Positions 7,376-15,647 of a DNA stretch of 20,653 nt are shown piece after piece (position 1 is the stretch's first letter; every line of letters begins with the position of its first letter). The DNA is from an uncultured Collinsella sp. GTDB lineage: Bacteria; Actinomycetota; Coriobacteriia; Coriobacteriales; Coriobacteriaceae. The position numbers and the translations under genes are program-made. Location of the stretch: NCBI GenBank assembly GCA_937926755.1, contig CALBBA010000141.1:1-20653 (forward strand). The letters are read 5' to 3'. The notes below the pieces were generated by a model that saw only the letters and a list, made by a program, of their open reading frames with translations, was not told the DNA's origin and made no database searches.

Positions 7376-7733
7376 GTAAACATCAGCGGCAATACAACTT
7401 AAACATGTTTAGTTTAATGCAGAGCTACAGAACAGGCAGATGAACTCGGTAAACGGTCAAAATGAACACTCAACAAATTACTAAACAATCGTTTAACACT
7501 ATCTATCAGGGCTTTTGTTGATGAGTAAACATAGTGCAGAGGCGTCAATCAAAGTAAAAGACCACGTAAATAGCCATATAGCGATAAAGCGACAAATAGG
7601 CAATCCCCTGCCATTCAATTACGTTCACCCCCGATTTCCTACCGTTCACCGGACTGTAGACGGCAAAATTGCCACAAATTAGGGTCTCCGTGTAAACTAA
7701 AGCCCGTAAACGTTCAGTAAACACATTGTTTAC
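7376..7733. promoter_or_regulatory. Divergent regulatory region with a GTAAAC operator cluster
   Basis: Six plus-strand GTAAAC words (7376, 7449, 7525, 7692, 7706, 7717) and one GTTTAC (7728) occur in about 360 bases; chance would give well under one. Two form palindrome-like sites: TAAACATGTTTA at 7400-7411 and GTAAACA-CAT-TGTTTAC at 7717-7733. A diverged site, CTAAACAATCGTTTAAC, lies near 7481-7497. The words suggest a dimeric repressor or activator recognising something like GTAAACATGTTTAC and controlling both the esterase and the PTS gene. The stretch is AT-richer than its surroundings and has no convincing coding frame. The regulator is not recognisable in this window. Confidence 0.65.
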
Positions 7734-7769
7734 GACAGCGTATCCAAGGGTTTGGCAACCGTAAGGGGT

Positions 7770-7775
7770 TATAGT
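7770..7775 (+). promoter_or_regulatory. Candidate -10 (TATAGT) for the PTS gene
   Basis: TATAGT matches the -10 consensus at five of six bases and lies about 65 bases before the PTS start. It is downstream of the 7717-7733 palindrome. No good -35 at standard spacing was found, which would fit an activator-dependent promoter, but the call is weak. Confidence 0.3.
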
Positions 7776-7839
7776 CGCCGAGCCAAAGGCGTGCCTACGC
7801 CCAAACGAGTAGGCACACGATGATATGGGGAGGGGTCCC

Positions 7840-9267
7840 ATGGCAGTAGATAACAAGCAGATTGCCACCGATGTCCTCGAGCTCGTGGGCGGTGCGGAAA
7901 ACGTCACCGTCGCCACCAACTGCATGACGCGCCTGCGTCTGACGCTCAAGGACAACAACAAGGCCGACGTGGAGAAGATCAAGAAGGTCAAGGGTGTTCT
8001 GGGTTGCCAGTTCGCCGGCAGCCAGCTCCAGGTCATCATCGGCCAGAACGTGCCCAAGGTGCTCGCCGAGTTCGTCGCCATGTCCGGCGTCAAGCAGGGT
8101 GCCGCGGTCGACGAGAACCTCGACGCTCCCAAGGAGAAGTTCGAGCTCAAGAACCTGCCGAACATCATCCTCGACTATCTGTCGGGCTCCATGACCCAGC
8201 TGATCCCGCTGCTCATGGCCGGCGGTCTGTTCCGCACCATCGCTGCGGTCCTCGGTCCCACCATGCTCGGCGTTCTCTCTGACACCGATCCGACCTACAC
8301 GTTCCTCTACACCACCCTGTACGAGGCCACGTTCACCTTTATCCCCATCTACCTGGGCTATGCCGCCGCTAAGAAGCTCGGCGCCTCCCCGGTTCTGGGC
8401 ATGCTCCTCGGCGGCGCCCTCATGGCCCCGTCCGTCGTGAGTGTCGCGACCCAGGATGGCGGCGGAATCATCTCCGTCTACGGCATTCAGATCGCCGCTG
8501 CCAACTATCAGCAGTCCGTCCTGCCGATTATCCTTTCGGTGCCTGTCCTCTACTTCGTCGAGAAGTTCTTTAAGAAGGTCATGCCCGACGTGCTCTCCAC
8601 GGTCTTCACGCCGTTCTGCACCATGATCGCTACCATCCCCATCGCCTTCATCGTCCTCGCCCCGCTCGGCAACGAGATCGGCAGCCTCATCGCTAACGCC
8701 CTCTTCGGTCTCGCTGACATGGGTGGCGTCGGTATCCTGATCGTCATGGCCGTCCTCGGCGCCTTCTGGCAGCTCTTCGTGGTCTGCGGCATGCACATGC
8801 CCGTCATCCTGCTCGCTCAGGTTCAGATCATCGCTGCCGGCTACGATCCCTTCGTCTTCGTTTCCACCAACTGCGCTATGGCCGCTGTCTGGGGCTGCGC
8901 CTTCGGTGCCTTCCTCAAGATGAAGAACCCCGACGAGAAGGGTCTCGCCCTGGGCTACGTCATCTCCGCCATCGCCGGCGGCGTCACCGAGCCCGCGCTC
9001 TTCGGTATCCTCATGCGCTTCCGTCGCACCATGTTCGGTATGTTCATCGGCGGTGCCATCGGCGCCGTGTTCTCCGGCCTCATGGGTGTTACCTACTACC
9101 TCGCCGGTGGTGCCTCCAACTTCCTGGTCTTCACCAACTACCTGCAGGGTGGCCAGATGAACACCGTCTGGGCTATCGTCGGTATGGCAATCTCCTTTGT
9201 CATCGCCGCTGCCGTCGTCTTCGTCGCCGGCTTCTCCAAGGAGGAGCTCGCCGAGATGGAGGCCTAA
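7840..9267 (+). CDS. PTS EIIBC component, beta-glucoside family
   Basis: This 475-residue membrane permease of the phosphotransferase system imports and phosphorylates a sugar. The N-terminal EIIB domain (about 1-80) has the phosphorylation cysteine C28 in NCMTRLRL, the family's C-x-TRLR pattern. The EIIC domain follows, with many membrane segments, a GMHM segment matching the conserved EIIC histidine region, and GGVTEPALFG, the family's GxTEPAL(F/Y)G motif. There is no EIIA domain, so phosphate must come from an EIIA encoded elsewhere. ATG 7840 is preferred over an in-frame ATG at 7825 because GGGGAGGGG sits between them at normal spacing. It is divergent from the esterase and followed by a terminator and the DUF4038 hydrolase. 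Substrate is probably a beta-glucoside or related disaccharide, an inference from family and context. Confidence 0.95.
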   Translation: MAVDNKQIATDVLELVGGAENVTVATNCMTRLRLTLKDNNKADVEKIKKVKGVLGCQFAGSQLQVIIGQNVPKVLAEFVAMSGVKQGAAVDENLDAPKEKFELKNLPNIILDYLSGSMTQLIPLLMAGGLFRTIAAVLGPTMLGVLSDTDPTYTFLYTTLYEATFTFIPIYLGYAAAKKLGASPVLGMLLGGALMAPSVVSVATQDGGGIISVYGIQIAAANYQQSVLPIILSVPVLYFVEKFFKKVMPDVLSTVFTPFCTMIATIPIAFIVLAPLGNEIGSLIANALFGLADMGGVGILIVMAVLGAFWQLFVVCGMHMPVILLAQVQIIAAGYDPFVFVSTNCAMAAVWGCAFGAFLKMKNPDEKGLALGYVISAIAGGVTEPALFGILMRFRRTMFGMFIGGAIGAVFSGLMGVTYYLAGGASNFLVFTNYLQGGQMNTVWAIVGMAISFVIAAAVVFVAGFSKEELAEMEA

Positions 9268-9308
9268 GGCCAAGCCATTCGGTCGCATACGACCTTACCT
9301 ACACGACA

Positions 9309-9345
9309 GGGCCCCGTCAGGCGCAAGCCCGGCGGGGCCCTTCTT
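9309..9345 (+). terminator. Terminator after the PTS gene
   Basis: The stem GGGCCCCG (9309-9316) / CGGGGCCC (9333-9340) with a 16-base loop is followed by TTCTT. It would end or reduce read-through into the DUF4038 gene, suggesting that gene has its own promoter or is expressed at a lower level. Confidence 0.75.
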
Positions 9346-9405
9346 GCAAGGTAGACTGGAGTGGGCAAGTGGTGTCCGCTCGCAGGGGTTTGTTAAACGG
9401 CGGGG

Positions 9406-9434
9406 GCTTTCGCATCAGGGGTTACCGCGAAAGC
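9406..9434 (+). promoter_or_regulatory. Hairpin or operator before the DUF4038 gene
   Basis: Perfect 8-bp arms GCTTTCGC (9406-9413) and GCGAAAGC (9427-9434), 13 bases apart, lie 45 bases before the start codon. They could be a leader hairpin or a dyad operator. No promoter hexamers were recognised with confidence. Confidence 0.35.
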
Positions 9435-9478
9435 TTCTGCCGGTTCGCAATTCCTTTATCGAGCGAAAGGACATGCAG

Positions 9479-10792
9479 ATGAGCTTGGGAAAACTGACCG
9501 TTAACGGTCGCCAGGATGGCTTTTTATGCGACGGCAAACCATTCTTTTGGTTTGCCGATACGTGCTGGAGTGCGTTTACCAGCATCCCCGAGGCCGACTG
9601 GGACTACTATCTGACCCGCCGCGCCGAGCAGGGCATGAACGTGCTGCAGATTAACACGCTGCCGCAGTGGGATCGCTGCTGCCCCGATCTGGGTATTTGG
9701 CCCTATGCCAGCGAGGATGGCGTGCGTTTTGATTGGTCCCGTCCCAACCAGGCGTACTGGGACCGCGCTGCCGCCATGTGCCGCGCTGCCGTCGAGCACG
9801 GCATTCGCCCGGCGCTCGTGCTCATGTGGTGCAACTACGTGCCCGGCACCTGGGGTGCCAAGATTGCCGAGCGTTGCGGCGCCGAGGTTATGCCGCGCGA
9901 GGAGGTTCGCGCCCACGTTGCCCGCGTGGTCGAGAACTTGGGCGAGTTCGACCCCGTCTACGTGGTGGCGGGCGATACCGACTTTACCAGCGATGAGGCG
10001 ATTGCCTACTACGAGGACGCCCTCGACGAAGTCGTCAAACGCGCGCCCGAGGCCCTGCGCACCATGCATATCAATCGGGGTAACGGAAGGTTCCCCGGGC
10101 ATTATTTGAACCGCCTGGACTTCTATATGTTCCAGCCCGGCCACAACTACGAAGGCCAGCCCGAGGCCTGGCACCTGCCGCAGGACTTTATCGCCAACTA
10201 TCCCAAAAAGCCGATGGTCAACTCCGAGCCCTGCTACGAGCAGATGGGTGCGTCGCGCAACGTGTACTGGCGTTTTACCGCGCAGGACTGTCGCGCGAGC
10301 GTGTGGTCTTCGATCCTTGCCGGCGCCAGCGCGGGCGTGACCTACGGCGCCCACGGCGTGTGGAACTGGCAGACGTCTCGCAGTCAGGGCTCGGTCCTGG
10401 GCGAGGGCTTTGACATGCCATTCCGCTGGCAGGAGTGTCTGCAGTTTGCGGGCGTGTGGGATTTTGCCGCCATCGAGCACGTGCTTGCCGGCCTGGGTGC
10501 CACGGCTAGCGACGACGCTCTCGCCGTTATCCCGGCACAGGAGCTGCTCGATGACGCGCGCGAGTCCATCCGTGTGGCGCGTATTGGCGAGCGTGTCGTC
10601 ACCTATCTGCCGCGCACCACGGCACTTACGTTTAAGCTCGATAGTGCGCGCGGCTGGTCGGCGACGGCCCTCGACATGGAGGCCAAGCGTATCGCCAAGC
10701 TGCCCGTTCGCGACAATGGCGACGGCACCGTGCGCGTGGCTCAGCATTCCTTTGAGCACGACGCCCTGGTGATCCTGACGCCCGAGCACTAA
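9479..10792 (+). CDS. DUF4038 apiosidase-like glycoside hydrolase
   Basis: This 437-residue protein matches the DUF4038 (apiosidase-like, GH140-related) TIM-barrel family with a C-terminal domain of the type called collagen-binding-like (PF12904). The start VNGRQDGFLCDGKPFFWFADTCW is typical of the family, which opens with a DG(K/R)PFFWxGDT(A/C)W-like segment. By analogy with characterised GH140 enzymes, candidate catalytic acids are Asp166/Asp168 in VVAGDTDF and Glu250 in VNSEPCYE. GVTYGAHGVWNW (286-297) is another typical block. No signal peptide is present, unlike the secreted Bacteroides enzymes, so it should cleave an imported substrate. ATG 9479 is chosen because GAAAGG lies about 8 bases upstream; in-frame ATG 9473 is too close to it. 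Apiosidase activity itself is not established by sequence; other glycosidic bonds are possible. Confidence 0.88.
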   Translation: MSLGKLTVNGRQDGFLCDGKPFFWFADTCWSAFTSIPEADWDYYLTRRAEQGMNVLQINTLPQWDRCCPDLGIWPYASEDGVRFDWSRPNQAYWDRAAAMCRAAVEHGIRPALVLMWCNYVPGTWGAKIAERCGAEVMPREEVRAHVARVVENLGEFDPVYVVAGDTDFTSDEAIAYYEDALDEVVKRAPEALRTMHINRGNGRFPGHYLNRLDFYMFQPGHNYEGQPEAWHLPQDFIANYPKKPMVNSEPCYEQMGASRNVYWRFTAQDCRASVWSSILAGASAGVTYGAHGVWNWQTSRSQGSVLGEGFDMPFRWQECLQFAGVWDFAAIEHVLAGLGATASDDALAVIPAQELLDDARESIRVARIGERVVTYLPRTTALTFKLDSARGWSATALDMEAKRIAKLPVRDNGDGTVRVAQHSFEHDALVILTPEH

Positions 10793-10885
10793 CGCCCGAG
10801 CTCCAATCCCGAGCTTCACCCTTCGGCCCGGATCGCTTTTAACCCTCCTTTCTCCGACACCAACAACCCAGTCCCCTTTATAAGT

Positions 10886-10946
10886 TGCGGTGGAATAGTT
10901 CCTAAATGACAGCCCCGGCCGGCCAAACAGGAACTATTTCACCGCA
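10886..10946. repeat. Hairpin repeat family B, copy 1
   Basis: The arms TGCGGTGGAATAGTTCCT (10886-10903) and AGGAACTATTTCACCGCA (10929-10946) are inverted copies with one mismatch around a GC-rich centre. A second copy with a different centre is at 16376-16442. It lies between the DUF4038 and LuxR genes, where the remaining sequence (10793-11059) shows no coding frame. Confidence 0.8.
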
Positions 10947-11059
10947 GCTGCTGTTGGGGCATTTGCGCCGGATGCGTAACAGTTCGGGCATTGCGTGGAT
11001 ACTAAGACCCGTTCTCCATTAAAATGGTTTTCCGGACATCTAAGCGGGTGGGGGTTACC

Positions 11060-12604
11060 ATGAGGGACCTGGGAGACACAACCGCATATTTGCGCCGGGG
11101 CATACGGGAGATTCTGTGCCTGGCGCTTTTCTTTTTCACGTTTTTGGCCGGCGAGTACTTCTTTGACGTACGCGTGGCCGAGTTTGTGCCAGCGAACGAG
11201 GTTGTTATCTACGAAAGCATCGTCGTCGGCGCGAGCGTGATTGGCTATTTTGTGCGTCCTCTCCTGTACTATCGCCGTCCCCAGGCAATCGATGCAACGA
11301 GCGATATGACGGGCGTGCTGCTGGTGTCGGCATTGCTGCTGCTGATTATGGCGGCGCAGTTTCAGGTTGTGATTGCGGGCGGTCTGGTGGCGTGCTGCGC
11401 CTTGGGCTACTGCGGATCGACCGCCCATGCCAATCTGGCGCGGCGTTTTGCGCAGACGCCTTGTCTGGCACGTGCCGTGGCGGTTTCTTATGCTGCGGGC
11501 ATTTTGGTACAGGTGCTCAACCATATGGTGATGCCTGCGGGCATTCCTCAACAGTTTGTCCTTATCGCCGGTGCGATTGCGCTGGTTGGGCTGCTTCACG
11601 GTACCCGCCGAGCTAAATTGCGCGATGAGTCTGCGCCGGAGTTCAAGTTCGAGATTGCCGAGCTATCGGTCGACGCATCGGAGCATGGCGCCAAGTGGCG
11701 CGATAGTCCCGAGGCAAAGGCGGCCTTCCAAGGTGCCGTAGTGCGCTTGACGGTGGCGACCGCCTGCCTTACCGGCGTATTCGCGGCTCTCAACGCCGGT
11801 CTTACGACCTCGCATGCCGCCGGCGCCATCGATCTGGGCGACTGGCCGCGCTTGCTGCTGGTTGTGAGCGCGCTTGCTGCCGGCGCCCTGTATGACCTGC
11901 GCGGACGCTCGTATATGAATATCATCATGACGTGCGCCGCCATGCTGTCCACGCTCTCGTTCTTCGTGCTTATCACCGATGGCAACGGTGGCAATGCGCT
12001 CGCTGCCACGATTATCTTTTACCTGGGCACGGGCTTTTTCGTGGTGTTCTTCACCGCGAAGTTCGCCGCGATTTCGATGTATGCGCGCTGGTCGTATCTG
12101 TGGCCGTGCATGGGCCGCGCCATCAACAATATTTGCTCAATGCTTGTGACGGCGCCGGCGGTGGCGATCATCTCGAGCCAAAACGTGCTAATGGCGGTAG
12201 GTGTCGTACTCGTGCTATTTGTCGGCATTGCGATCTCGCTGCTGGGGCAGTTTGGACAGGGTGCCGAGGCCGAGGCTGCGCACAGCGGGCTGGCGTTTGC
12301 CACCGACGATCTTGGCGTGAGCCGTGCGCCCGATCAGGTCGACACGGTGTCCCTGGAGACACCGGAGCTTTCGTTTGACGATCGACTCGACGGTTTTGTA
12401 GCCGCCTTTGGACTTACCAAGCGCGAGCGCGATGTACTGGAGGCGCTGGTCGTATCGGACGACAGCGTGCAGGACGTTGCGGCAGCGCTCTTCCTTTCGC
12501 GTTCTACGCTCTACCGCCATATCGCCTCGATCAACAAAAAGACCGGTGCCGCCTCGCGCGTGGCCCTCATCAATTTCTTCTGGTCCTGGACACCCCAAGA
12601 CTAG
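11060..12604 (+). CDS. Membrane-bound LuxR-family transcriptional regulator (12-TM plus HTH)
   Basis: This 514-residue protein has about 12 hydrophobic segments (roughly residues 15-410, MFS-like) and a C-terminal LuxR-type helix-turn-helix at about 450-512. GLTKRERDVLEAL and VQDVAAALFLSRSTLYRHIASINKKTG are the characteristic HTH blocks. The architecture, a transporter-like sensor fused to a DNA-binding domain, is expanded in Coriobacteriia. The membrane part probably senses a ligand or envelope state and the HTH regulates nearby or distant genes. ATG 11060 is preferred because GGTGGGGG lies just upstream; an in-frame ATG at 11024 has no ribosome site. Its target is unknown. The four-gene envelope operon starts 145 bases downstream on the same strand and is a candidate, but nothing in the sequence shows the link. 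Confidence 0.93.
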   Translation: MRDLGDTTAYLRRGIREILCLALFFFTFLAGEYFFDVRVAEFVPANEVVIYESIVVGASVIGYFVRPLLYYRRPQAIDATSDMTGVLLVSALLLLIMAAQFQVVIAGGLVACCALGYCGSTAHANLARRFAQTPCLARAVAVSYAAGILVQVLNHMVMPAGIPQQFVLIAGAIALVGLLHGTRRAKLRDESAPEFKFEIAELSVDASEHGAKWRDSPEAKAAFQGAVVRLTVATACLTGVFAALNAGLTTSHAAGAIDLGDWPRLLLVVSALAAGALYDLRGRSYMNIIMTCAAMLSTLSFFVLITDGNGGNALAATIIFYLGTGFFVVFFTAKFAAISMYARWSYLWPCMGRAINNICSMLVTAPAVAIISSQNVLMAVGVVLVLFVGIAISLLGQFGQGAEAEAAHSGLAFATDDLGVSRAPDQVDTVSLETPELSFDDRLDGFVAAFGLTKRERDVLEALVVSDDSVQDVAAALFLSRSTLYRHIASINKKTGAASRVALINFFWSWTPQD

Positions 12605-12606
12605 CC

Positions 12607-12647
12607 AAAACCACCACGAAGGGGACAGGCACCTTTGTGGTGGTTTT
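12607..12647 (+). repeat. Hairpin repeat family A, copy 2
   Basis: The arms CCACCACGAAGG and CCTTTGTGGTGG (one G-U pair) surround the loop GGACAGGCA and are flanked by AAAA on the left and TTTT on the right. It starts two bases after the LuxR stop codon, so the hairpin plus T-run could act as that gene's terminator. Confidence 0.8.
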
Positions 12648-12749
12648 ACCTGCAAAAATATGAATATGAGACATTTGTCACCTGCCGTTTTGGCGCTCAA
12701 AGGCATATGAATGTGATGTTGAGCGGAGCAGAACGGAAGGGGTGGGCCT

Positions 12750-13202
12750 ATGGCGTCTCGTGGTTGCTCGTCTAATAAAATTGCGGGCGCGCTTATCGCC
12801 GTGGTGGTCCTTGCTGCGGCGGTGACGCTTGTGCGGGCATACGGCTTTGGTGCCCGTGCCGACCAGGGAAAGAACGCCGCGCAAGCGTTGCTGAACGATT
12901 GTGCTGCCGATCCGGTGGCAGTCAAGCTTATCGAGGACGGCGAGGCGCGGACGATCTATGAGACCGACGATGCCGAGCTGGTCGCGTCGACTTTTGCCGC
13001 GCTCGACGATTGCACCGTGGGAGGTGCGGTGGATGAGCGGATGAGCGATGCCGGTCGCACGCTCGTCTTTGTCAATGAAGACGGCTCGGAGCAATCGGTG
13101 GAGTTCGAGGGCGGGAATATCGTGCTCGACAAGACGGCATATCGCCTTGACGGTGCTGATGAACTGTGGCGACAGCTTGCCGCCATCAAGAACAGCCAAT
13201 GA
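12750..13202 (+). CDS. Hypothetical membrane-anchored protein
   Basis: This 150-residue protein is not recognised. Residues about 10-30 (IAGALIAVVVLAAAVTLVRAY) form one membrane segment or an uncleaved signal anchor, leaving a ~115-residue soluble domain outside the cell. The domain is acidic, with two cysteines (in LLNDCAA and LDDCTVG) that could form a disulfide. Its end (VFVNEDGSEQSVEFEGG...YRLDGADELWRQL) looks like a small beta-rich fold. A strong Shine-Dalgarno, GGAAGGGGTGGG, precedes the start. It is first in a four-gene run with 17-74 base gaps: membrane protein, zinc-ribbon protein and two lipoproteins, suggesting one transcript and a shared envelope role. Confidence 0.8.
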   Translation: MASRGCSSNKIAGALIAVVVLAAAVTLVRAYGFGARADQGKNAAQALLNDCAADPVAVKLIEDGEARTIYETDDAELVASTFAALDDCTVGGAVDERMSDAGRTLVFVNEDGSEQSVEFEGGNIVLDKTAYRLDGADELWRQLAAIKNSQ

Positions 13203-13219
13203 AATGAGGGGTGTACGGG

Positions 13220-14782
13220 ATGAGTGATTTGAGATTCTGCCCGGCGTGCGGGATGCAGTTGCCGCGGGTCGCCGGCGTGCCGGTGCGATTTTGCCCGGGC
13301 TGCGGTGTTCGGCTTGAAAGCGTTGAGGACGACCCGGGTGTCGCGGAACCCGCAAATGGGGCGGCTGCCGATGATGGCGCGGGCGAAGGTTATGAGCCGA
13401 GTGCGGACGCGCCGGTCGATGTGCCGATGCAGGATGCCGACGCCGCGTCGCCGGTCCGCGACGTGGCCGCAGCGGATGCTCCCCACGTCGGCGACCTTGA
13501 GCTCCATACCGCATGCGATGCCTCTGGCGGCCAAGCGCTCGCGCAAGTGGCGCTGCCGCGGGGTTGGCGTATCGAAGAGGCGCATCTTGAGCGCAGCAGT
13601 AGCTTCGACTGCCCGATTTCAGTTGGCGTGACGGCGGCGGGCCCGACGGGCGAACGCATCATGTATCGCTCCGAGCTCTGCTACGTGGACGCGGGCGCCG
13701 TTGCCAAGCGTATCCCCACGCAAACCGAGCGCAAGGCGTTTGTGCACGTGGAGGCGGCGTGCGACGAGTTAGCTCAAGCCTGCGCGGCGCAATTGGGCGC
13801 ACGGGCGGAGGTTGTGGCCGAGCAACCCTATCCGTCGAGCGCGGCGGTCGATATCGAGCACGAGCGTGCCCGCGTAAAGCGCGAGGCTGCAAACGACTTT
13901 GCGATTCAGGGCTTTTCGATGGAACCGAGCGATGTGGTCTATGAGTGCCGCATGCGTCGATATCGGCTCGCGGGCGTCCCGGCGCCTACCGAGCTTGCAG
14001 TGGCGGCAAAGGTCGAGGGCTATGTAGTCTCGATCGGTGGAGTCGCGGGTTCTGTGGGTAAAGGCGTTGCCGCCGGGGCCGAGGCGCTGCTGGGCGCGGG
14101 CCTTTCGAGCGGACTGATCGGTGGCGTTCTGGGTAAGCGCCTGCGCGAGCGCCAGGCGGCTGCGACGGCGGGTCAGCGCGCCGCGAAAGATCAGGCTCCG
14201 GATCAGGGCGATTGCCCAGACGGGGCGCCGTTTAAGCTGGGCGCGGCCGACCTGTTGCAGTGGCGTATCAGGGACAGCTTCTGCCTGGTTGCGCCAGAAG
14301 GCCGTCTGGACGAGGCGGCCTCCACGGCGCTTGCCTCAATGGCATCGACCCTGCGGCTCAACCCGTCGATTGCGCGCGAAGCGTGCGCTCAAAAGCAGCA
14401 GATGGTGCTCGAGCAGCGTCAGCGCACGCAGATGAACATCGCCCAGCAGCAACAGCAGTTCGCAGCCTGGCAGCAGATGCATGCCTCGCAGCAGGCGGCG
14501 TTCGACAGCTACCAGCAGGCTTGGTTTGAGCGCAGCGATCGTCAACACGCCGCGAATATGGCCGCCAGCGCGGCCAATTTCTCCAGCGCAGGTGTGGGAA
14601 CGGGCGCGGCGTCGTATTCCGATGCCATCCGCGGGGTCAACCATTACACCAGGCCCGACGGTACCGATGTCGAGGTTTCGGTGATGGCGGATCAAGCTTG
14701 GGTGAACGGCTCGGGCGACGTGATCGGCACGCGCGATGGCTTTGAGCCCGGTTTTGGCTGGACGGAGCTGCCCCGTCAATAG
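13220..14782 (+). CDS. Zinc-ribbon protein with Gln-rich C-terminal region
   Basis: This 520-residue protein of unknown function opens with two CxxC knuckles, FCPACG (Cys7, Cys10) and FCPGCG (Cys25, Cys28), a double zinc-ribbon. An acidic linker rich in Ala, Asp and Glu follows (about 35-95). The central domain (about 100-265) is unrecognised. A Gly/Ala-rich stretch at about 268-307 (GGVAGSVGKGVAAGAEALLGAG) could associate with membrane. Residues about 390-435 are Gln-rich and probably helical or coiled-coil (QKQQMVLEQRQRTQ...IAQQQQQFAAWQQ). The end is a small domain (TRPDGTDVEVS). ATG 13220 is chosen because GAGGGG at 13205-13210 gives 9-base spacing; a GTG at 13211 is too close. It lies 17 bases after the membrane protein and has no signal peptide, so it is probably cytoplasmic. 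Confidence 0.85.
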   Translation: MSDLRFCPACGMQLPRVAGVPVRFCPGCGVRLESVEDDPGVAEPANGAAADDGAGEGYEPSADAPVDVPMQDADAASPVRDVAAADAPHVGDLELHTACDASGGQALAQVALPRGWRIEEAHLERSSSFDCPISVGVTAAGPTGERIMYRSELCYVDAGAVAKRIPTQTERKAFVHVEAACDELAQACAAQLGARAEVVAEQPYPSSAAVDIEHERARVKREAANDFAIQGFSMEPSDVVYECRMRRYRLAGVPAPTELAVAAKVEGYVVSIGGVAGSVGKGVAAGAEALLGAGLSSGLIGGVLGKRLRERQAAATAGQRAAKDQAPDQGDCPDGAPFKLGAADLLQWRIRDSFCLVAPEGRLDEAASTALASMASTLRLNPSIAREACAQKQQMVLEQRQRTQMNIAQQQQQFAAWQQMHASQQAAFDSYQQAWFERSDRQHAANMAASAANFSSAGVGTGAASYSDAIRGVNHYTRPDGTDVEVSVMADQAWVNGSGDVIGTRDGFEPGFGWTELPRQ

Positions 14783-14856
14783 CGTGAGTGGGCTACGGGA
14801 GGATCGGTGTCGAGGCGTTGCTCGGCGCTGTGATAAGAAACGGGAAAGGAACAACG

Positions 14857-15612
14857 ATGAGGGAGACGGTTATTTCGCGCACGGCGTTTGTCGCGGCGGC
14901 GGGAACGGCGTTGCTGACGCTTGCGGGATGCGGCGGACAGCAGGCGCAGGACACGACGGGTTTTAACGACGATCGCCCGGTAAAGGACAAGATGGATGCG
15001 GGCTCGTCATCGGGTGATTCCGGTGATGCGGGCGGCGGTGCGGACACAGACAGCGGCTCGGCGGACGCGTTCGATACGTTGTCGGATGACTGCTGGGATG
15101 CGCACCGCAACATCAGCATCGCAGCGTTGCTCGAGCTTAAGGGCTGGCAGTTGCAGGAGTTTGCGTCGCAACAGGGTTATACCTGGCAAGATGCGCTCGA
15201 GATGTACGAGAACGAGGCAGGTCGCGTGCTCAGCGTCTGCAATATCAGCAAGGATGGCGCAACCGAATGGCTCGGCGAGGATGAAATCGGAAAGCTCGAC
15301 AAGGGCGGCACCGGGAGTACCGTGATGTTTACGCTGCAGCTTGCGGGCTATTCGAGCTGCGAGGATGTTATCGCGGGCTTTTCCGTTCCGGTTGAGGACC
15401 GGGCGCAGATCACCTCGGGCTCGTGGATCGCGTGCGTCTACGGTTCCAACATGGCGCGGCACGTTGCCATGGTGAGCCCAATGGAAAACGGCGACTACCG
15501 CCTGGACCTCATTACCGAGGAGGCCATCAAGACCGGTACGTTTACCCAGGGCGGCGGTGCTCCCACGATTAACGAATTTCGGCAGGAAAAGACCGGACGC
15601 GCGCTCGGCTAA
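14857..15612 (+). CDS. Lipoprotein of unknown function, paralogue 1
   Basis: This 251-residue protein has a lipobox LAGC with Cys25. The signal region starts SRTAFVAAAG, resembling the Tat S-R-R-x-F pattern but with a single arginine. After the lipidated cysteine comes a Gly/Ser/Asp-rich linker to about residue 70, then a folded domain. It resembles the next gene: ISIAALLELKGWQLQEF with QGYTWQ, a middle FTLQLAGY block, and an end EEAIKTGTFTQGG line up with VTVYAAINLGGADLVRLL with QNYEWQ, LLSVGGY and NEAFIRTGYLSGG. The two are therefore probably tandem duplicates, well diverged. ATG 14857 follows GGGAAAGGA; upstream in-frame starts lack one. The protein should sit on the outer face of the cytoplasmic membrane. 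Function is unknown. Confidence 0.85.
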   Translation: MRETVISRTAFVAAAGTALLTLAGCGGQQAQDTTGFNDDRPVKDKMDAGSSSGDSGDAGGGADTDSGSADAFDTLSDDCWDAHRNISIAALLELKGWQLQEFASQQGYTWQDALEMYENEAGRVLSVCNISKDGATEWLGEDEIGKLDKGGTGSTVMFTLQLAGYSSCEDVIAGFSVPVEDRAQITSGSWIACVYGSNMARHVAMVSPMENGDYRLDLITEEAIKTGTFTQGGGAPTINEFRQEKTGRALG

Positions 15613-15647
15613 GTGCGATGCGGCCAATAGCATAGCGAGGGACGAAC

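Noticed and set aside
5898..7379. Plus-strand open frame opposite the esterase
   Set aside because: The minus strand has the GxSxG triad context and a strong Shine-Dalgarno; the plus frame has neither a motif nor a ribosome site.
7795..9288. Long minus-strand open frame across the PTS gene, rich in Glu, Asp, Gly and His
   Set aside because: It is the mirror of the EIIBC coding sequence; the composition is a by-product of hydrophobic codons read in reverse.
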